Source: an uncultured Eubacterium sp. (GTDB lineage: Bacteria > Bacillota > Clostridia > Lachnospirales > Lachnospiraceae). Taken from it: DNA of 59,269 bases. Every line of letters begins with the position of its first letter. The first letter of the stretch is position 1. Below the pieces are notes generated by a model. It searched no databases and was not told where the DNA came from. It saw only the letters and a list, made by a program, of their open reading frames with translations. Where the stretch lies: contig CAJTZX010000021.1 of the NCBI GenBank assembly GCA_910584345.1, forward strand, positions 1 to 59,269, given 5' to 3'. Made by a program: the position numbers and the translations under genes. Below are positions 8,315 to 16,936 of this stretch, one piece after another.

Positions 8315-9784
8315 GTGAAAGAATTGCTGATTGAACTGGATAGCCATGCAAAGACTTCACTTTATGAGCAGATTTACGAATATATCAGAAGAATGATTAT
8401 GGATGGCAGCCTTTCCTGTGGGGAAAGGTTGCCATCTGCGCGTTTGCTGGCTGTTCATCTGCAGGTCAGCCGGAGTACGGTAGATGCAGCGTATGCGCAG
8501 CTTGTCAGTGAGGGCTATCTGAAAGCAAAGCGTGGCAGCGGTTACTATGTGTGCGATGTCGGTGCGTTGTATCATTTTACAGCAGGCCACGATAGTGAGA
8601 AAAGAGACAATGATTTGCCAAAACAGCGAAATGCCGCAAGCCGCATCAAACAGAATCATAGTCCGCATATGACCTATAATTTTTTGCCGGGACAGATTGA
8701 TGACAGCGGCTTTGCGTATAATGCATGGCGGAAATGCGCAAAAGAAGCTCTGCTTGATCTGGAAACAAGTCATCGGCTGCTTCCGGCAGGGCATCCGCAG
8801 GGAGAGTATGAGCTCCGAGCTGCGATTGCCGCCTATTTATGTCAGGCCAGAGGCGTACGCTGTGAACCGCAGCAGATTATTATCGGGGCAGGAAATGAAT
8901 ATTTGCTGCAAATGCTTGCACAGATTTTAGGCGGGCCGCGTACTGTGGCAATGGAAAGCCCGACTTATTTGCAGGCATATCATACGTTTTGTAATATTGG
9001 CTATGAAGTAAAGGCAGTTCCGATGGATATGGAAGGAATGCTGACGGAGAAAATTCCAAACGAAGCAATGACTCTCGTTTATGTAATGCCGTCTCATCAG
9101 TTTCCGTTAGGAACCGTAATGCCTCTGCGGCGCAGGCTGCAGCTTTTGACATGGGCAGATGCAGGCCCGCAGCGGTATATTATCGAAGACGATCATGATA
9201 GTGAGTTTCGTTATAAAGGCAGGCCGATTCCAGCGCTGCAAGGTATTGCAGCACAAGAAAGGGTCATATATCTGGGGACGTTTTCAAACAGCATTATGCC
9301 GTCTATCCGTATCAGCTATATGGTGCTTCCACAGCCATTACTGGCAGAATATGATAAAAGATGTGGGTTTTATGCATCGACGGTATCAAGGCTGCAGCAA
9401 ATTACGGTATGCAAATTTATGGAGCAAGGCTATTTTGAGCGTCATTTGAATAAAATGCGTGGTATTTATAAAGCAAAGCATGATCTGCTGCTGTCACTGC
9501 TTAAGGAAAAACGATGGGTGCATCGTATTTATGGAGATCATGCAGGGCTGCATCTTGCGGTGGAGCTGAACTGTATGTATACGGAAGCTGAGGTGATTGC
9601 GCGGGCACGTTCGTATGGGCTGTATGTGCAGGGCATGTCTGAGTGTTATCTTGCAGGAAGCAAAAAGCCGGATGAAAGGCCGATTCTGCTGCTTGGATTT
9701 GGCAGTCTTACGCAGGAGCATTTGCGGGAAGGAGTAAAAATTTTAGAGAAGTGTATAATATACAGCATTGAAGATAAGATATAA
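8315..9784 (+). CDS. MocR/GntR-type regulator with degenerate aminotransferase domain
   Basis: 489 residues: an N-terminal GntR winged helix (about 1-75, with GERLPSARLLAVHLQVSRST) fused to an aminotransferase fold I domain. In MocR proteins such as GabR the aminotransferase part binds PLP through a lysine in a TFSK motif. Here the motif is GTFSNSIMPSIRISYM and the lysine position is Asn325. The preceding motif, normally EDDYDSEFRY, is EDDHDSEFRY with His294 in place of the Tyr that contacts PLP. The spacing of 31 residues between the two sites equals that in GabR. So it probably cannot form the internal aldimine. GTG start, with AGGAGG about 11 bases upstream. Regulated target unknown; no pyridoxal or GABA genes are adjacent. 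Confidence 0.88.
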   Translation: MKELLIELDSHAKTSLYEQIYEYIRRMIMDGSLSCGERLPSARLLAVHLQVSRSTVDAAYAQLVSEGYLKAKRGSGYYVCDVGALYHFTAGHDSEKRDNDLPKQRNAASRIKQNHSPHMTYNFLPGQIDDSGFAYNAWRKCAKEALLDLETSHRLLPAGHPQGEYELRAAIAAYLCQARGVRCEPQQIIIGAGNEYLLQMLAQILGGPRTVAMESPTYLQAYHTFCNIGYEVKAVPMDMEGMLTEKIPNEAMTLVYVMPSHQFPLGTVMPLRRRLQLLTWADAGPQRYIIEDDHDSEFRYKGRPIPALQGIAAQERVIYLGTFSNSIMPSIRISYMVLPQPLLAEYDKRCGFYASTVSRLQQITVCKFMEQGYFERHLNKMRGIYKAKHDLLLSLLKEKRWVHRIYGDHAGLHLAVELNCMYTEAEVIARARSYGLYVQGMSECYLAGSKKPDERPILLLGFGSLTQEHLREGVKILEKCIIYSIEDKI

Positions 9785-9970
9785 CAGTTAATAAGTGGTA
9801 TAAAATATGTCTTATCAGAATTATTTAACATTGAATACACTTGAATTATCTCCAAAAGAGTGTTCTGAAAAAATATGTGAATTATTGAATGAAACGGTAT
9901 GCGATTTCAGTTTGTGAAGAACTTGGCAACTCTAAGATTATCCAAATAACCATTATCGTACCACAATCTT

Positions 9971-10126
9971 GATATTTCTGACAGCTATGTTATTTTCATA
10001 ACAGAAAATGATGTAATGAAAGGAAACCAGCCGACATATCCGGTAGAAAGATATGTCACTATCAGGTGGTGCAAAATTAATTACATTCATACCTTTGTGG
10101 GAAACGGGCTGCAAGAGCGGTATTAG
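9971..10126 (+). pseudogene. Relic of an Rpn-like PD-(D/E)XK nuclease/transposase
   Basis: The translation from 9971 reads DISDSYVIFITENDVMKGNQ then PTYPVERYVT. It resembles the conserved SYVIFITENDVMGKGLPLYHIER segment of Rpn-family recombination-promoting nucleases common in Lachnospiraceae. There is no start codon, the flanks are interrupted by stops, and downstream similarity fades. The whole 9785-10237 gap holds no intact gene. A 36-codon frame at 9807 has no good ribosome binding site. The identification rests on a short match. Confidence 0.5.
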
Positions 10127-10237
10127 TATTGTATAAATGCTGCCTATATTTCCGCAATTTTGTGGGGATATTTATGAAAAAACTTATGCGTGATATATAG
10201 ATAGCAATCGTTTTTAGAGAAAGGCAGGGAAAAATAT

Positions 10238-10987
10238 ATGAAGTCAGATTGCATATTAGAATGCTGTGTAGACAGCGTAGAATCAGCATTGGCGGCAGCT
10301 GCGGGAGGAGCTGACCGACTGGAGCTGTGTGCGGCGCTTATGATAGGGGGAACGTCTCCAGGTATCGCTTTGTTTGAACAAATCAAAGAAAACTGCAGTT
10401 TGCCGGTTCGTGTGCTGCTTCGGCCGCGTTTTGGAGACTTTCTATACACGGAACATGAATTTCAAATAATAAAAAGAGAGGTAGAACTTTTTGCACAGGC
10501 GGGAGCGGATGGTATTGTGATCGGATGTTTGAAAGCGGATGGCAGCCTGCATATGGAATGGATGCGGGAGCTGGTATCGGCGGCAGGAGATTTAGGCATT
10601 ACACTGCACCGGGCGTTTGACGTATGCGCAGATCCGGTACAAACTTATGAACAGGCGCAGGAACTTGGTATTGATACGATCTTAACGTCCGGACAGGAAA
10701 AAGACTGCCTGACGGGGTTGCCGCTGTTAAAAAGGCTGAGTGAGCTGCAAAAAAGGACAGGCGGGCCGCAAATTATGGCTGGTGCTGGAGTGACGCCGGA
10801 GGTTATCAGAAAGTTTCGTATGAAAACGGATATAAAGGCTTATCATTTGTCTGCCAAAAAGTTGGTAGACAGTGGGATGCAGTACCGCAGAGAAGGAGTG
10901 CCTATGGGGATTGCGGCTATGAGTGAGTATCAGATTTTTCGGACAGATCAGGAGATTGTGGAGCAGGCAAAGCTGGCGTTAGAGTAA
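10238..10987 (+). CDS. cutC: CutC family copper homeostasis protein
   Basis: TIM-barrel CutC protein, 249 residues. Family landmarks: CCVDSVESALAAAAGGADRLELC at the N-terminus, RVLLRPRFGDF, HRAFDV and LTSGQ. CutC was named for copper tolerance in E. coli, but its biochemical role is not settled. A ribosome binding site (AGGCAGGG) lies about 11 bases before the ATG. A strong hairpin terminator shared with convergent argG follows. Confidence 0.93.
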   Translation: MKSDCILECCVDSVESALAAAAGGADRLELCAALMIGGTSPGIALFEQIKENCSLPVRVLLRPRFGDFLYTEHEFQIIKREVELFAQAGADGIVIGCLKADGSLHMEWMRELVSAAGDLGITLHRAFDVCADPVQTYEQAQELGIDTILTSGQEKDCLTGLPLLKRLSELQKRTGGPQIMAGAGVTPEVIRKFRMKTDIKAYHLSAKKLVDSGMQYRREGVPMGIAAMSEYQIFRTDQEIVEQAKLALE

Positions 10988-10993
10988 AGAATT

Positions 10994-11040
10994 AAAAACA
11001 GTGTGCGCGCTGCCGGACAGGCAGTGCACACACTGTTTTT
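10994..11040. terminator. Bidirectional terminator between cutC and argG
   Basis: A stem of 21 positions, 10994-11014 with 11020-11040 and a GGACA loop, has one mismatch and one G.U pair. It is flanked by A5 on the left and T5 on the right, so it can serve both convergent genes. Confidence 0.88.
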
Positions 11041-11067
11041 ATATTTTATTTTATATTTTTGTCATTA

Positions 11068-12282
11068 CTATTTTTCTGCTTCCTGCATCTTCATAGCACG
11101 TACTTTTAACGGCAGTCCAAATAAGGTAATAAAACCTTCTGCATCATGATGATCGTATAAATCGCCTGTCGTAAAGCTTGCCAATGATTCGCTGTAGAGC
11201 GAATATGGAGACGTCGTGCCAGCTTTTATAATATTTCCTTTATAAAGCTTGAATTTAACTTCTCCGGTTACGTATTTTTGTGTGGATTCCACAAATGCCT
11301 GTACTGCTTCACGCAGTGGCGTAAACCACTTTCCTTCGTATACAATCTGGGCCATTTTGTTGCCCATATCTTTTTTTACGTCCATGGTTGCGCGGTCGAG
11401 CACAAGCTCTTCCAGCTGTTTTTGTGCTTCCATTAAAATTGTTCCGCCAGGAGTTTCATAAACCCCGCGGCTTTTCATGCCAACGACGCGGTTTTCTACG
11501 ATATCTACAATACCGATGCCGTGTTTGCCGCCGAGACGGTTCAGTTCACGGATAATATCAGATACTTTCATCTGCTTGCCGTTGACGGATGTAGGAACAC
11601 CTGCTTCAAAGGTCATCGTTACGTATTCGCCTTCTTCCGGTGCTTTTTGCGGAGTTACGCCAAGTACTAACAGGTGATCGTAATTTGGTTCATTTGCTGG
11701 ATCTTCCAGTTCCAGCCCTTCGTGGCTGATATGCCATAAATTGCGGTCACGGCTGTAGCTGTTGTCAGCTGAGAATGGAAGGTCGATGCCGTGAGCCTTG
11801 CAGTATTCGATCTCAGATTCACGCGAGTCCATTGTCCATTTGTCATCGCGCCATGCAGCGATAATTTTAAGATCAGGCGCCAGAGCCTTAATCGTCAGTT
11901 CAAAACGAATCTGGTCATTTCCTTTGCCGGTAGCGCCGTGGCAAATAGCGCTGGCGCCTTCTTTTCTTGCAATTTCTACTAATCTTTTTGCAATGCCCGG
12001 GCGCGCCATCGAGGTGCCTAGCAGATATTTGTTTTCATAGACGGCTCCAGCCTGTACACATGGAATAATGTATTCGTCACAAAATTCATCTGTAATGTCT
12101 TCAATGTATAATTTTGCAGCACCGGATAATTTTGCGCGTTCTTCCAAACCGTCCAGTTCGCTTTCCTGCCCGCAGTCTACACAGCAGCAGATTACTTCAT
12201 AATCATAGTTTTCTTTCAGCCAGGGAATAATGGCTGTTGTATCCAGTCCGCCGGAATAGGCTAAGACAACTTTTTCTTTCAT
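11068..12282 (-). CDS. argG: Argininosuccinate synthase
   Basis: Joins citrulline and aspartate using ATP, the penultimate step of arginine synthesis. The N-terminal P-loop AYSGGLDTTAI and the substrate-contact segments CHGATGKGNDQIRFE and YSRDRNLWH are intact. 404 residues, full length. AAAGGA lies upstream of the ATG on the minus strand. It is divergent from argC, with ArgR boxes between. argH is not in the window. Confidence 0.97.
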   Translation of the reverse strand: MKEKVVLAYSGGLDTTAIIPWLKENYDYEVICCCVDCGQESELDGLEERAKLSGAAKLYIEDITDEFCDEYIIPCVQAGAVYENKYLLGTSMARPGIAKRLVEIARKEGASAICHGATGKGNDQIRFELTIKALAPDLKIIAAWRDDKWTMDSRESEIEYCKAHGIDLPFSADNSYSRDRNLWHISHEGLELEDPANEPNYDHLLVLGVTPQKAPEEGEYVTMTFEAGVPTSVNGKQMKVSDIIRELNRLGGKHGIGIVDIVENRVVGMKSRGVYETPGGTILMEAQKQLEELVLDRATMDVKKDMGNKMAQIVYEGKWFTPLREAVQAFVESTQKYVTGEVKFKLYKGNIIKAGTTSPYSLYSESLASFTTGDLYDHHDAEGFITLFGLPLKVRAMKMQEAEK

Positions 12283-12371
12283 AGTAATTAAGTCCTTTCT
12301 AAAAATAGTTTAATTGTTTTTTTATCACTGTTTATTAATATACAACACTTAGCTTGGAAACGCAAGTGATA

Positions 12372-12568
12372 ATTTATGCATGAAAACAAATAAATATGCA
12401 AAAAATTTAGCATATGTGCGCTGTCGCATTGTCGCCAGTCAACGATGGAGTCATATCGGTTCCTTTCTGCGTATTGCAAGGTGGCAAATATTCAGTACAA
12501 TCATCTGCTATGCATAAAATGAAACAATAATTATGCATAATACATACAATTATGCATAATTATGCACA
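12372..12568. promoter_or_regulatory. ArgR operator cluster (ARG boxes) between argG and argC
   Basis: The sequence TATGCATAATTATGCACA at 12551-12568 fits the ARG box consensus TNTGNATWWWWATNCANA at every defined position. Extra half-sites TATGCATA occur at 12509-12516 and 12532-12539, with TATGCATG at 12375 and TATGCAAA at 12395. The spread suggests cooperative binding of ArgR hexamers controlling both divergent promoters. The rest of 12283-12750 is AT-rich leader. Confidence 0.78.
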
Positions 12569-12594
12569 AAACGAGAAAAAAGTGTAGAAAGAGC

Positions 12595-12623
12595 TTGTAC
12601 TTTTATCCTATTTATATTAGTAT
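12595..12623 (+). promoter_or_regulatory. Candidate promoter of argC
   Basis: A -35 TTGTAC (12595-12600), a 17-base spacer and a -10 TAGTAT (12618-12623), 26 bases downstream of the best ARG box. The -10 is only a 4 of 6 match. Confidence 0.45.
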
Positions 12624-12750
12624 AGACTTTGTTTCGTTGAAAAATTGATTTTATGTGAATTTTATCTGAAATGAACTTTGTGAAAATTTGCATAGATCGC
12701 ATGATATCATATAAATCAGATAAATGAAGAGTATGAAGAGGTGGATGAAA

Positions 12751-13806
12751 ATGGTGAAAGCAGGGATTATTGGTGCAACCGGATATGCAGGTGCGGAATT
12801 AGTCCGAATTCTGACCGGACATAAAGAGGTGGAAATCAAATGGCTTGGTTCCAGAAGCTATATTGATAAAAAATATGCATCCGTATATCAAAATATGTTT
12901 GAACTCATGGAAGGGAATTGTCTGGATGATAATATCGGTGAATTGGTAGATAAGGTTGATGTTGTGTTTACAGCGACGCCGCAAGGATATCTGGCCTCTG
13001 TGATGAAAGAAGAATATTTGGAAAAGGCAAAGTTTATTGACTTGAGTGCGGACTTTCGTTTTAAAGATGCGAATGTCTACGAGCGTTGGTATCAGATCGA
13101 ACATAAGTCCCCGCAGTTTATGGAAGAAGCTGTATACGGACTTTGTGAGTTAAATCGTGAAAAAGTAAAGCAGGCAAGGCTGGTAGCAAATCCGGGCTGC
13201 TATACGACATGTTCGATACTTGCCGCTTATCCGCTTGTAAAAGAAGGGCTGATAGATCCGGATACGCTCATTGTAGATGCAAAAAGCGGTACTTCCGGCG
13301 CAGGAAGAGGAGCAAAGGTCAACAATCTTTTTTGCGAAGTCAATGAAAATATGAAAGCTTATGGGATTACGACGCACAGGCATACGCCGGAAATTGAAGA
13401 ACAGCTTGGTTATGCGGCCGGACGCCGGATTACCATTAATTTTACACCGCATCTTGTACCGATGAACCGAGGGATATTGGCGACCGAATATGCGTCTTTA
13501 ATCAGAAAGCCGGATGGAAGCCTTCCGACTGAAGAGGAGATCCGCTCGGTTTATCAAAAATATTTTGCACAGGAGAAATTTGTGCGCGTGCTGCATCCGG
13601 GTGTATTTCCGGAAACAAAATGGGTGGAAGGCAGCAATTATGTAGATGTGAACTTTCAGATAGATACACGTACTGGACGTGTTATTATGATTGGCGCGCT
13701 TGATAATCTTGTAAAAGGAGCCGCCGGACAGGCAGTACAAAATATGAATCTGATGTTTGGGCTGCCGGAAGCCGAGGGACTGCAGCTCGTGCCTTTGTTT
13801 CCTTAA
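12751..13806 (+). CDS. argC: N-acetyl-gamma-glutamyl-phosphate reductase
   Basis: NADPH-dependent reductase of the acetylated arginine pathway. The Rossmann motif GIIGATGYAGAELVRIL is at the N-terminus. The catalytic Cys is in ANPGCYTT. HRHTPEIEE and FTPHLVPMNRGI are family signatures. 351 residues from the ATG at 12751. Upstream in-frame ATGs at 12724 and 12745 precede or abut the ribosome binding site AGAGGTGG at 12738-12744. First gene of the operon argC, GNAT, argB, argD. Confidence 0.95.
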   Translation: MVKAGIIGATGYAGAELVRILTGHKEVEIKWLGSRSYIDKKYASVYQNMFELMEGNCLDDNIGELVDKVDVVFTATPQGYLASVMKEEYLEKAKFIDLSADFRFKDANVYERWYQIEHKSPQFMEEAVYGLCELNREKVKQARLVANPGCYTTCSILAAYPLVKEGLIDPDTLIVDAKSGTSGAGRGAKVNNLFCEVNENMKAYGITTHRHTPEIEEQLGYAAGRRITINFTPHLVPMNRGILATEYASLIRKPDGSLPTEEEIRSVYQKYFAQEKFVRVLHPGVFPETKWVEGSNYVDVNFQIDTRTGRVIMIGALDNLVKGAAGQAVQNMNLMFGLPEAEGLQLVPLFP

Positions 13807-13847
13807 AAGAAAGGCGAATACACAACGTAAAACGTAAGGGAGTAGAC

Positions 13848-14339
13848 ATGGACAAAGGAAAAACAGCCGGACAACAAAATATGCAGCAGGAAATAAAGAT
13901 CAGAGCAATGTGTATCGAAGACTATCCTCAGGTACATGCGTTGTGGATGACAATCCGAGGATTTGGTATCCGTTCCATTGATGATTCATTCGAAGGGGTC
14001 AGCCGTTTTTTAAGGCGTAATCCTTCCACAAGCGTAGTGGCAGAAGCAGATGGACATGTGATTGGAGCGATTTTGTGCGGTCATGACGGCAGGCGCGGCT
14101 GTTTTTATCATGTGTGTGTGCATGAAAAATTCCGCAAACAAGGAATTGGAAAAGCGATGGCAGTGTTTGCAATGAAAGAGCTGCAAAAAGAACAGATTAA
14201 TAAAGTATCTCTGATTGCATTTAAACAGAATGAAGTGGGCAATCATTTTTGGAAAAGTGTTGGGTGGACATTTCGGGAAGATTTGAACTATTATGATTTT
14301 ACACTCAATGATGCCAATATTACACAGTTCAATCAGTAA
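13848..14339 (+). CDS. GNAT family N-acetyltransferase inside the arg operon
   Basis: 163 residues. It shows the acetyl-CoA-binding pattern RKQGIGKAMAVFAM (R/QxxGxG/A) and the preceding strand FYHVCVHEKF. The C-terminal NHFWKSVGWTFREDLNYY motif resembles the YpeA/RimI branch. It lies between argC and argB, where argJ is often found. That context makes a short-type N-acetylglutamate synthase a reasonable but unproven guess. Protein acetylation or detoxification are alternatives. Spacing to argC is 41 bases. Confidence 0.82.
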   Translation: MDKGKTAGQQNMQQEIKIRAMCIEDYPQVHALWMTIRGFGIRSIDDSFEGVSRFLRRNPSTSVVAEADGHVIGAILCGHDGRRGCFYHVCVHEKFRKQGIGKAMAVFAMKELQKEQINKVSLIAFKQNEVGNHFWKSVGWTFREDLNYYDFTLNDANITQFNQ

Positions 14340-14387
14340 ACATTCCATTCCAGAGTTGTATAAATAAAATACCAGACAGATAGTTTT

Positions 14388-14422
14388 GTAACAGTTTTAG
14401 GAGTTATCTGAACGGTTACATG
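14388..14422 (+). repeat. Dispersed short hairpin repeat, copy 1
   Basis: GTAACAGT at 14388, then AGGAGTTATCTGAA, then CGGTTACATG. The ends can pair. A near copy with the same order (GTAACAGT, AGG TTATCTGAA, CTGTTACATG) is at 32180-32213 after ackA. It lies upstream of argB. Confidence 0.55.
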
Positions 14423-14444
14423 TTTTAGAAAGAAGGAGATAGAA

Positions 14445-15344
14445 ATGCCGGAAAGATCTATGGATGAAGTATTAAAAAAGGCGGAAGTCCTTATTGAAGC
14501 GCTGCCGTATATTCAGCGTTTTAACCGAAAAATAATCGTCGTAAAATATGGCGGCAGCGCAATGGTAGATGATAATTTAAAGCGCAGTGTGATTGAGGAT
14601 GTTACATTGTTAAAGCTGGTTGGTTTTAAGCCGATTATTGTACATGGCGGTGGTAAAGAAATCAGCCGGTGGGTAGAAAAATCAGGGATGGAGCCGAAGT
14701 TTGTCAAAGGGCTGCGTGTGACAGATGAGCCTACGATGGAGATTGCGGAGATGGTGCTGAATAAAGTGAATAAATCTCTTGTACAGCTGGTAGAACAGCT
14801 GGGCGTGCTGGCGGTGGGCGTCAGCGGCAAAGACGGCGGAATGTTAAAAGTTGAAAAAAAATTTGCTGACGGAGAAGATATCGGCTTTGTAGGCGATGTA
14901 AAAGAAGTGAATCCCAAAATTTTATTTGATTTACTGGAAAAGGATTTTCTGCCAATTGTAGCGCCAATTGGCTTAGACGATGAATATAATACTTACAATA
15001 TCAATGCAGATGACGCGGCATGTGCGATTGCCAGAGCCGTATCAGCAGAAAAGCTTGCATTTTTAACAGATATCGAAGGGGTATATAAAGATCCGAAAAA
15101 TCCTGCAACGTTAATTTCGGAGCTGCCTGTATCAGAAGCGAAGGAATTGATGGAAAGCGGTTTTATTGGCGGAGGAATGCTTCCAAAATTGAACAACTGT
15201 ATCGATGCAATCAACAATGGCGTATCCAGAGTGCATATTTTAGACGGGAGAATTCCGCATTGCCTGCTGTTGGAAATCTTTACAAACAGAGGAATTGGGA
15301 CTGCGATTTTAGGAGATAAGGAGACGAAATTTTATCATGAATAA
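14445..15344 (+). CDS. argB: Acetylglutamate kinase
   Basis: Phosphorylates N-acetylglutamate. Amino-acid-kinase fold with KYGGSAM, IVHGGGKEIS and the C-terminal segment HCLLLEIFTNRGIGT. 299 residues, with an N-terminal helix before the fold (DEVLKKAEVLIEALPYIQRF). That helix and the C-terminal signature are the marks of arginine-feedback-sensitive enzymes, so end-product inhibition is likely. Ribosome binding site AAGGAG. It overlaps argD by 8 bases, indicating translational coupling. Confidence 0.96.
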   Translation: MPERSMDEVLKKAEVLIEALPYIQRFNRKIIVVKYGGSAMVDDNLKRSVIEDVTLLKLVGFKPIIVHGGGKEISRWVEKSGMEPKFVKGLRVTDEPTMEIAEMVLNKVNKSLVQLVEQLGVLAVGVSGKDGGMLKVEKKFADGEDIGFVGDVKEVNPKILFDLLEKDFLPIVAPIGLDDEYNTYNINADDAACAIARAVSAEKLAFLTDIEGVYKDPKNPATLISELPVSEAKELMESGFIGGGMLPKLNNCIDAINNGVSRVHILDGRIPHCLLLEIFTNRGIGTAILGDKETKFYHE

Positions 15345-16533
15345 TATGGAATACAGGGAGGAAGCCGAACAGGCGATTTTACATACTTATAACCGTTTCC
15401 CGGTGGTATTTGAACGGGCAGATGGGATATATTTATACGATACGGACGGAAAAAAATATCTGGATTTTGCATCAGGCATAGGCGTTATGGCTCTTGGATA
15501 TAACAAGAAAGAATATAATGAAGCGCTGAAAAACCAGGTAGATAAACTGATGCATACATCTAATCTATATTATAACGTTCCGATCATTGAAGCTGCCCAA
15601 AAAGCGTTGGAAGCTTCTAAAATGGATCGTATTTTCTTTACGAACAGCGGAACTGAAGCGATAGAAGGAGCGATAAAATCCGCTAAAAAATATGCTTATA
15701 CGAGAGATGGCCATGCGGGACATGAAATCATTGCTATGCACGAGTCTTTTCATGGAAGAAGCATCGGCGCTTTATCTGTCACCGGTAATGCGCATTACCA
15801 GGAACCGTTTGAACCACTGATGGGAGGTGTAAAGTTTGCCTGTTTGAATGATCTGGAAAGTGTAAAGGCACAGATCACAGATCAGACGTGTGCGGTCATT
15901 TTGGAAACCATCCAGGGGGAAAGCGGCATCCATCCGGTGAGCCGTGAGTTTTTGGAAGAGGTGCGTGCTCTTTGTGACGCACATGATATCTTATTGATTT
16001 TAGATGAAATCCAGTGTGGAATGGGACGAACCGGGCAGATGTTTGCATGGCAGAATTATGGAGTAAAGCCGGATATTATGACGACAGCCAAAGCACTGGG
16101 CTGCGGTGTCCCAGTCGGTGCGTTCTTAATGACCGAACGGGTAGCGCAAAAATCATTAGCGCCCGGAGATCATGGTACGACTTACGGCGGAAATCCATTT
16201 GTCGGCGCAGCAGTCAGCAAAGTATTTGACTTATTTGAGCAAATGCATCTTTTGGATCATGTTAGAAAAGTGTCTGTTTACCTTGAGAAAAAGCTGGATG
16301 AAATTGTGGAAACCTATGACTTTTTGAAACAGCGTCGTGGGATGGGACTGATGCAGGGAATCGTTACAGATATCAGTTCAGCGGAAATATCTGCAAAGGC
16401 GCTTGAAGCAGGGCTGATTGTAATTACAGCCGGAACCGATGTCATAAGGATACTGCCGCCGCTTGTGATTACGGAAGCGGATGTGGATGAAATGGCTGAA
16501 AAATTTACAGCTGTTCTTGATAAGTTTTTGTAA
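15337..16533 (+). CDS. argD: Acetylornithine aminotransferase
   Basis: PLP-dependent class III aminotransferase converting N-acetylglutamate semialdehyde to N-acetylornithine. The PLP lysine is Lys252 in TTAKALGCG. LDEIQCGMGRTG carries the Asp that contacts the pyridine ring, and NSGTEA the phosphate-binding turn. 398 residues. The start codon lies inside argB. The next step, removal of the acetyl group by ArgE or ArgJ, is not encoded in this window. Confidence 0.96.
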   Translation: MNNMEYREEAEQAILHTYNRFPVVFERADGIYLYDTDGKKYLDFASGIGVMALGYNKKEYNEALKNQVDKLMHTSNLYYNVPIIEAAQKALEASKMDRIFFTNSGTEAIEGAIKSAKKYAYTRDGHAGHEIIAMHESFHGRSIGALSVTGNAHYQEPFEPLMGGVKFACLNDLESVKAQITDQTCAVILETIQGESGIHPVSREFLEEVRALCDAHDILLILDEIQCGMGRTGQMFAWQNYGVKPDIMTTAKALGCGVPVGAFLMTERVAQKSLAPGDHGTTYGGNPFVGAAVSKVFDLFEQMHLLDHVRKVSVYLEKKLDEIVETYDFLKQRRGMGLMQGIVTDISSAEISAKALEAGLIVITAGTDVIRILPPLVITEADVDEMAEKFTAVLDKFL

Positions 16534-16597
16534 TCTATAACAAAAAAGACATTTTTAAGCTATAGATGAGCTATTTATGAGCTATTTACAGTTCCTA

Positions 16598-16622
16598 AGA
16601 CATCTGGGAAGATGTCTTTTTT
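16598..16622 (+). terminator. Terminator after argD
   Basis: AGACATCT (16598-16605), loop GGGA, AGATGTCT (16610-16617), then a run of T. An 8-bp perfect stem with a T-tract ends the arg operon. Confidence 0.85.
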
Positions 16623-16679
16623 GTTGTAAATTATTTTTGTGTTGCTTGCATTCCTTATCAGTGTGCTGTTTGACTGGTG

Positions 16680-16845
16680 CTAGAGCGTGTTTGAAAAATC
16701 ATTCCCGCGATCTGTACTCCCCACTTTGCGGAGAATTCATCCCAAATTTAGTCAACATAGCCCGCTATGCCTCCTAAATTTGGGATAAATTCTCCACAAA
16801 CTGTGAAGCACATCTCACGGAAAGCATTTTTCAAACACGCTCTAG
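16680..16845. repeat. 166-bp palindromic repeat element
   Basis: A 20-bp perfect terminal inverted repeat (CTAGAGCGTGTTTGAAAAAT at 16680-16699 and its complement at 16826-16845) encloses a second inverted pair of 21 bp with one mismatch (16731-16751 and 16774-16794). A central CATAGC-CC-GCTATG hairpin is at 16756-16769. The remaining arms are imperfectly complementary. A third copy of the terminal 20-mer follows immediately at 16842-16861 in direct orientation. Both strands encode related short peptides containing ACLKN and CGEFIPNL. It resembles a MITE or REP-type element that folds into one long hairpin. It carries no transposase. Confidence 0.85.
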
Positions 16846-16884
16846 AGCGTGTTTGAAAAATCAAAAAAATATGATAAAATCCTC

Positions 16885-16915
16885 TTGACTCTGACGTAAC
16901 GTAATAGATTAAAAT
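16885..16915 (+). promoter_or_regulatory. MerR-type promoter with 19-bp spacer
   Basis: TTGACT (16885-16890) and TAAAAT (16910-16915) are 19 bases apart, the long spacing typical of promoters activated by MerR-family regulators. The spacer holds the partly symmetric CTGACGTAACGT, a likely operator. It suggests autoregulation of the gene that follows. Confidence 0.7.
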
Positions 16916-16936
16916 GATATTGCATGGGAGGGATAA

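Noticed and set aside
9807..9917. 36-codon frame after the MocR gene
   Set aside because: No ribosome binding site or family resemblance; it lies in a stretch with pseudogene traces.
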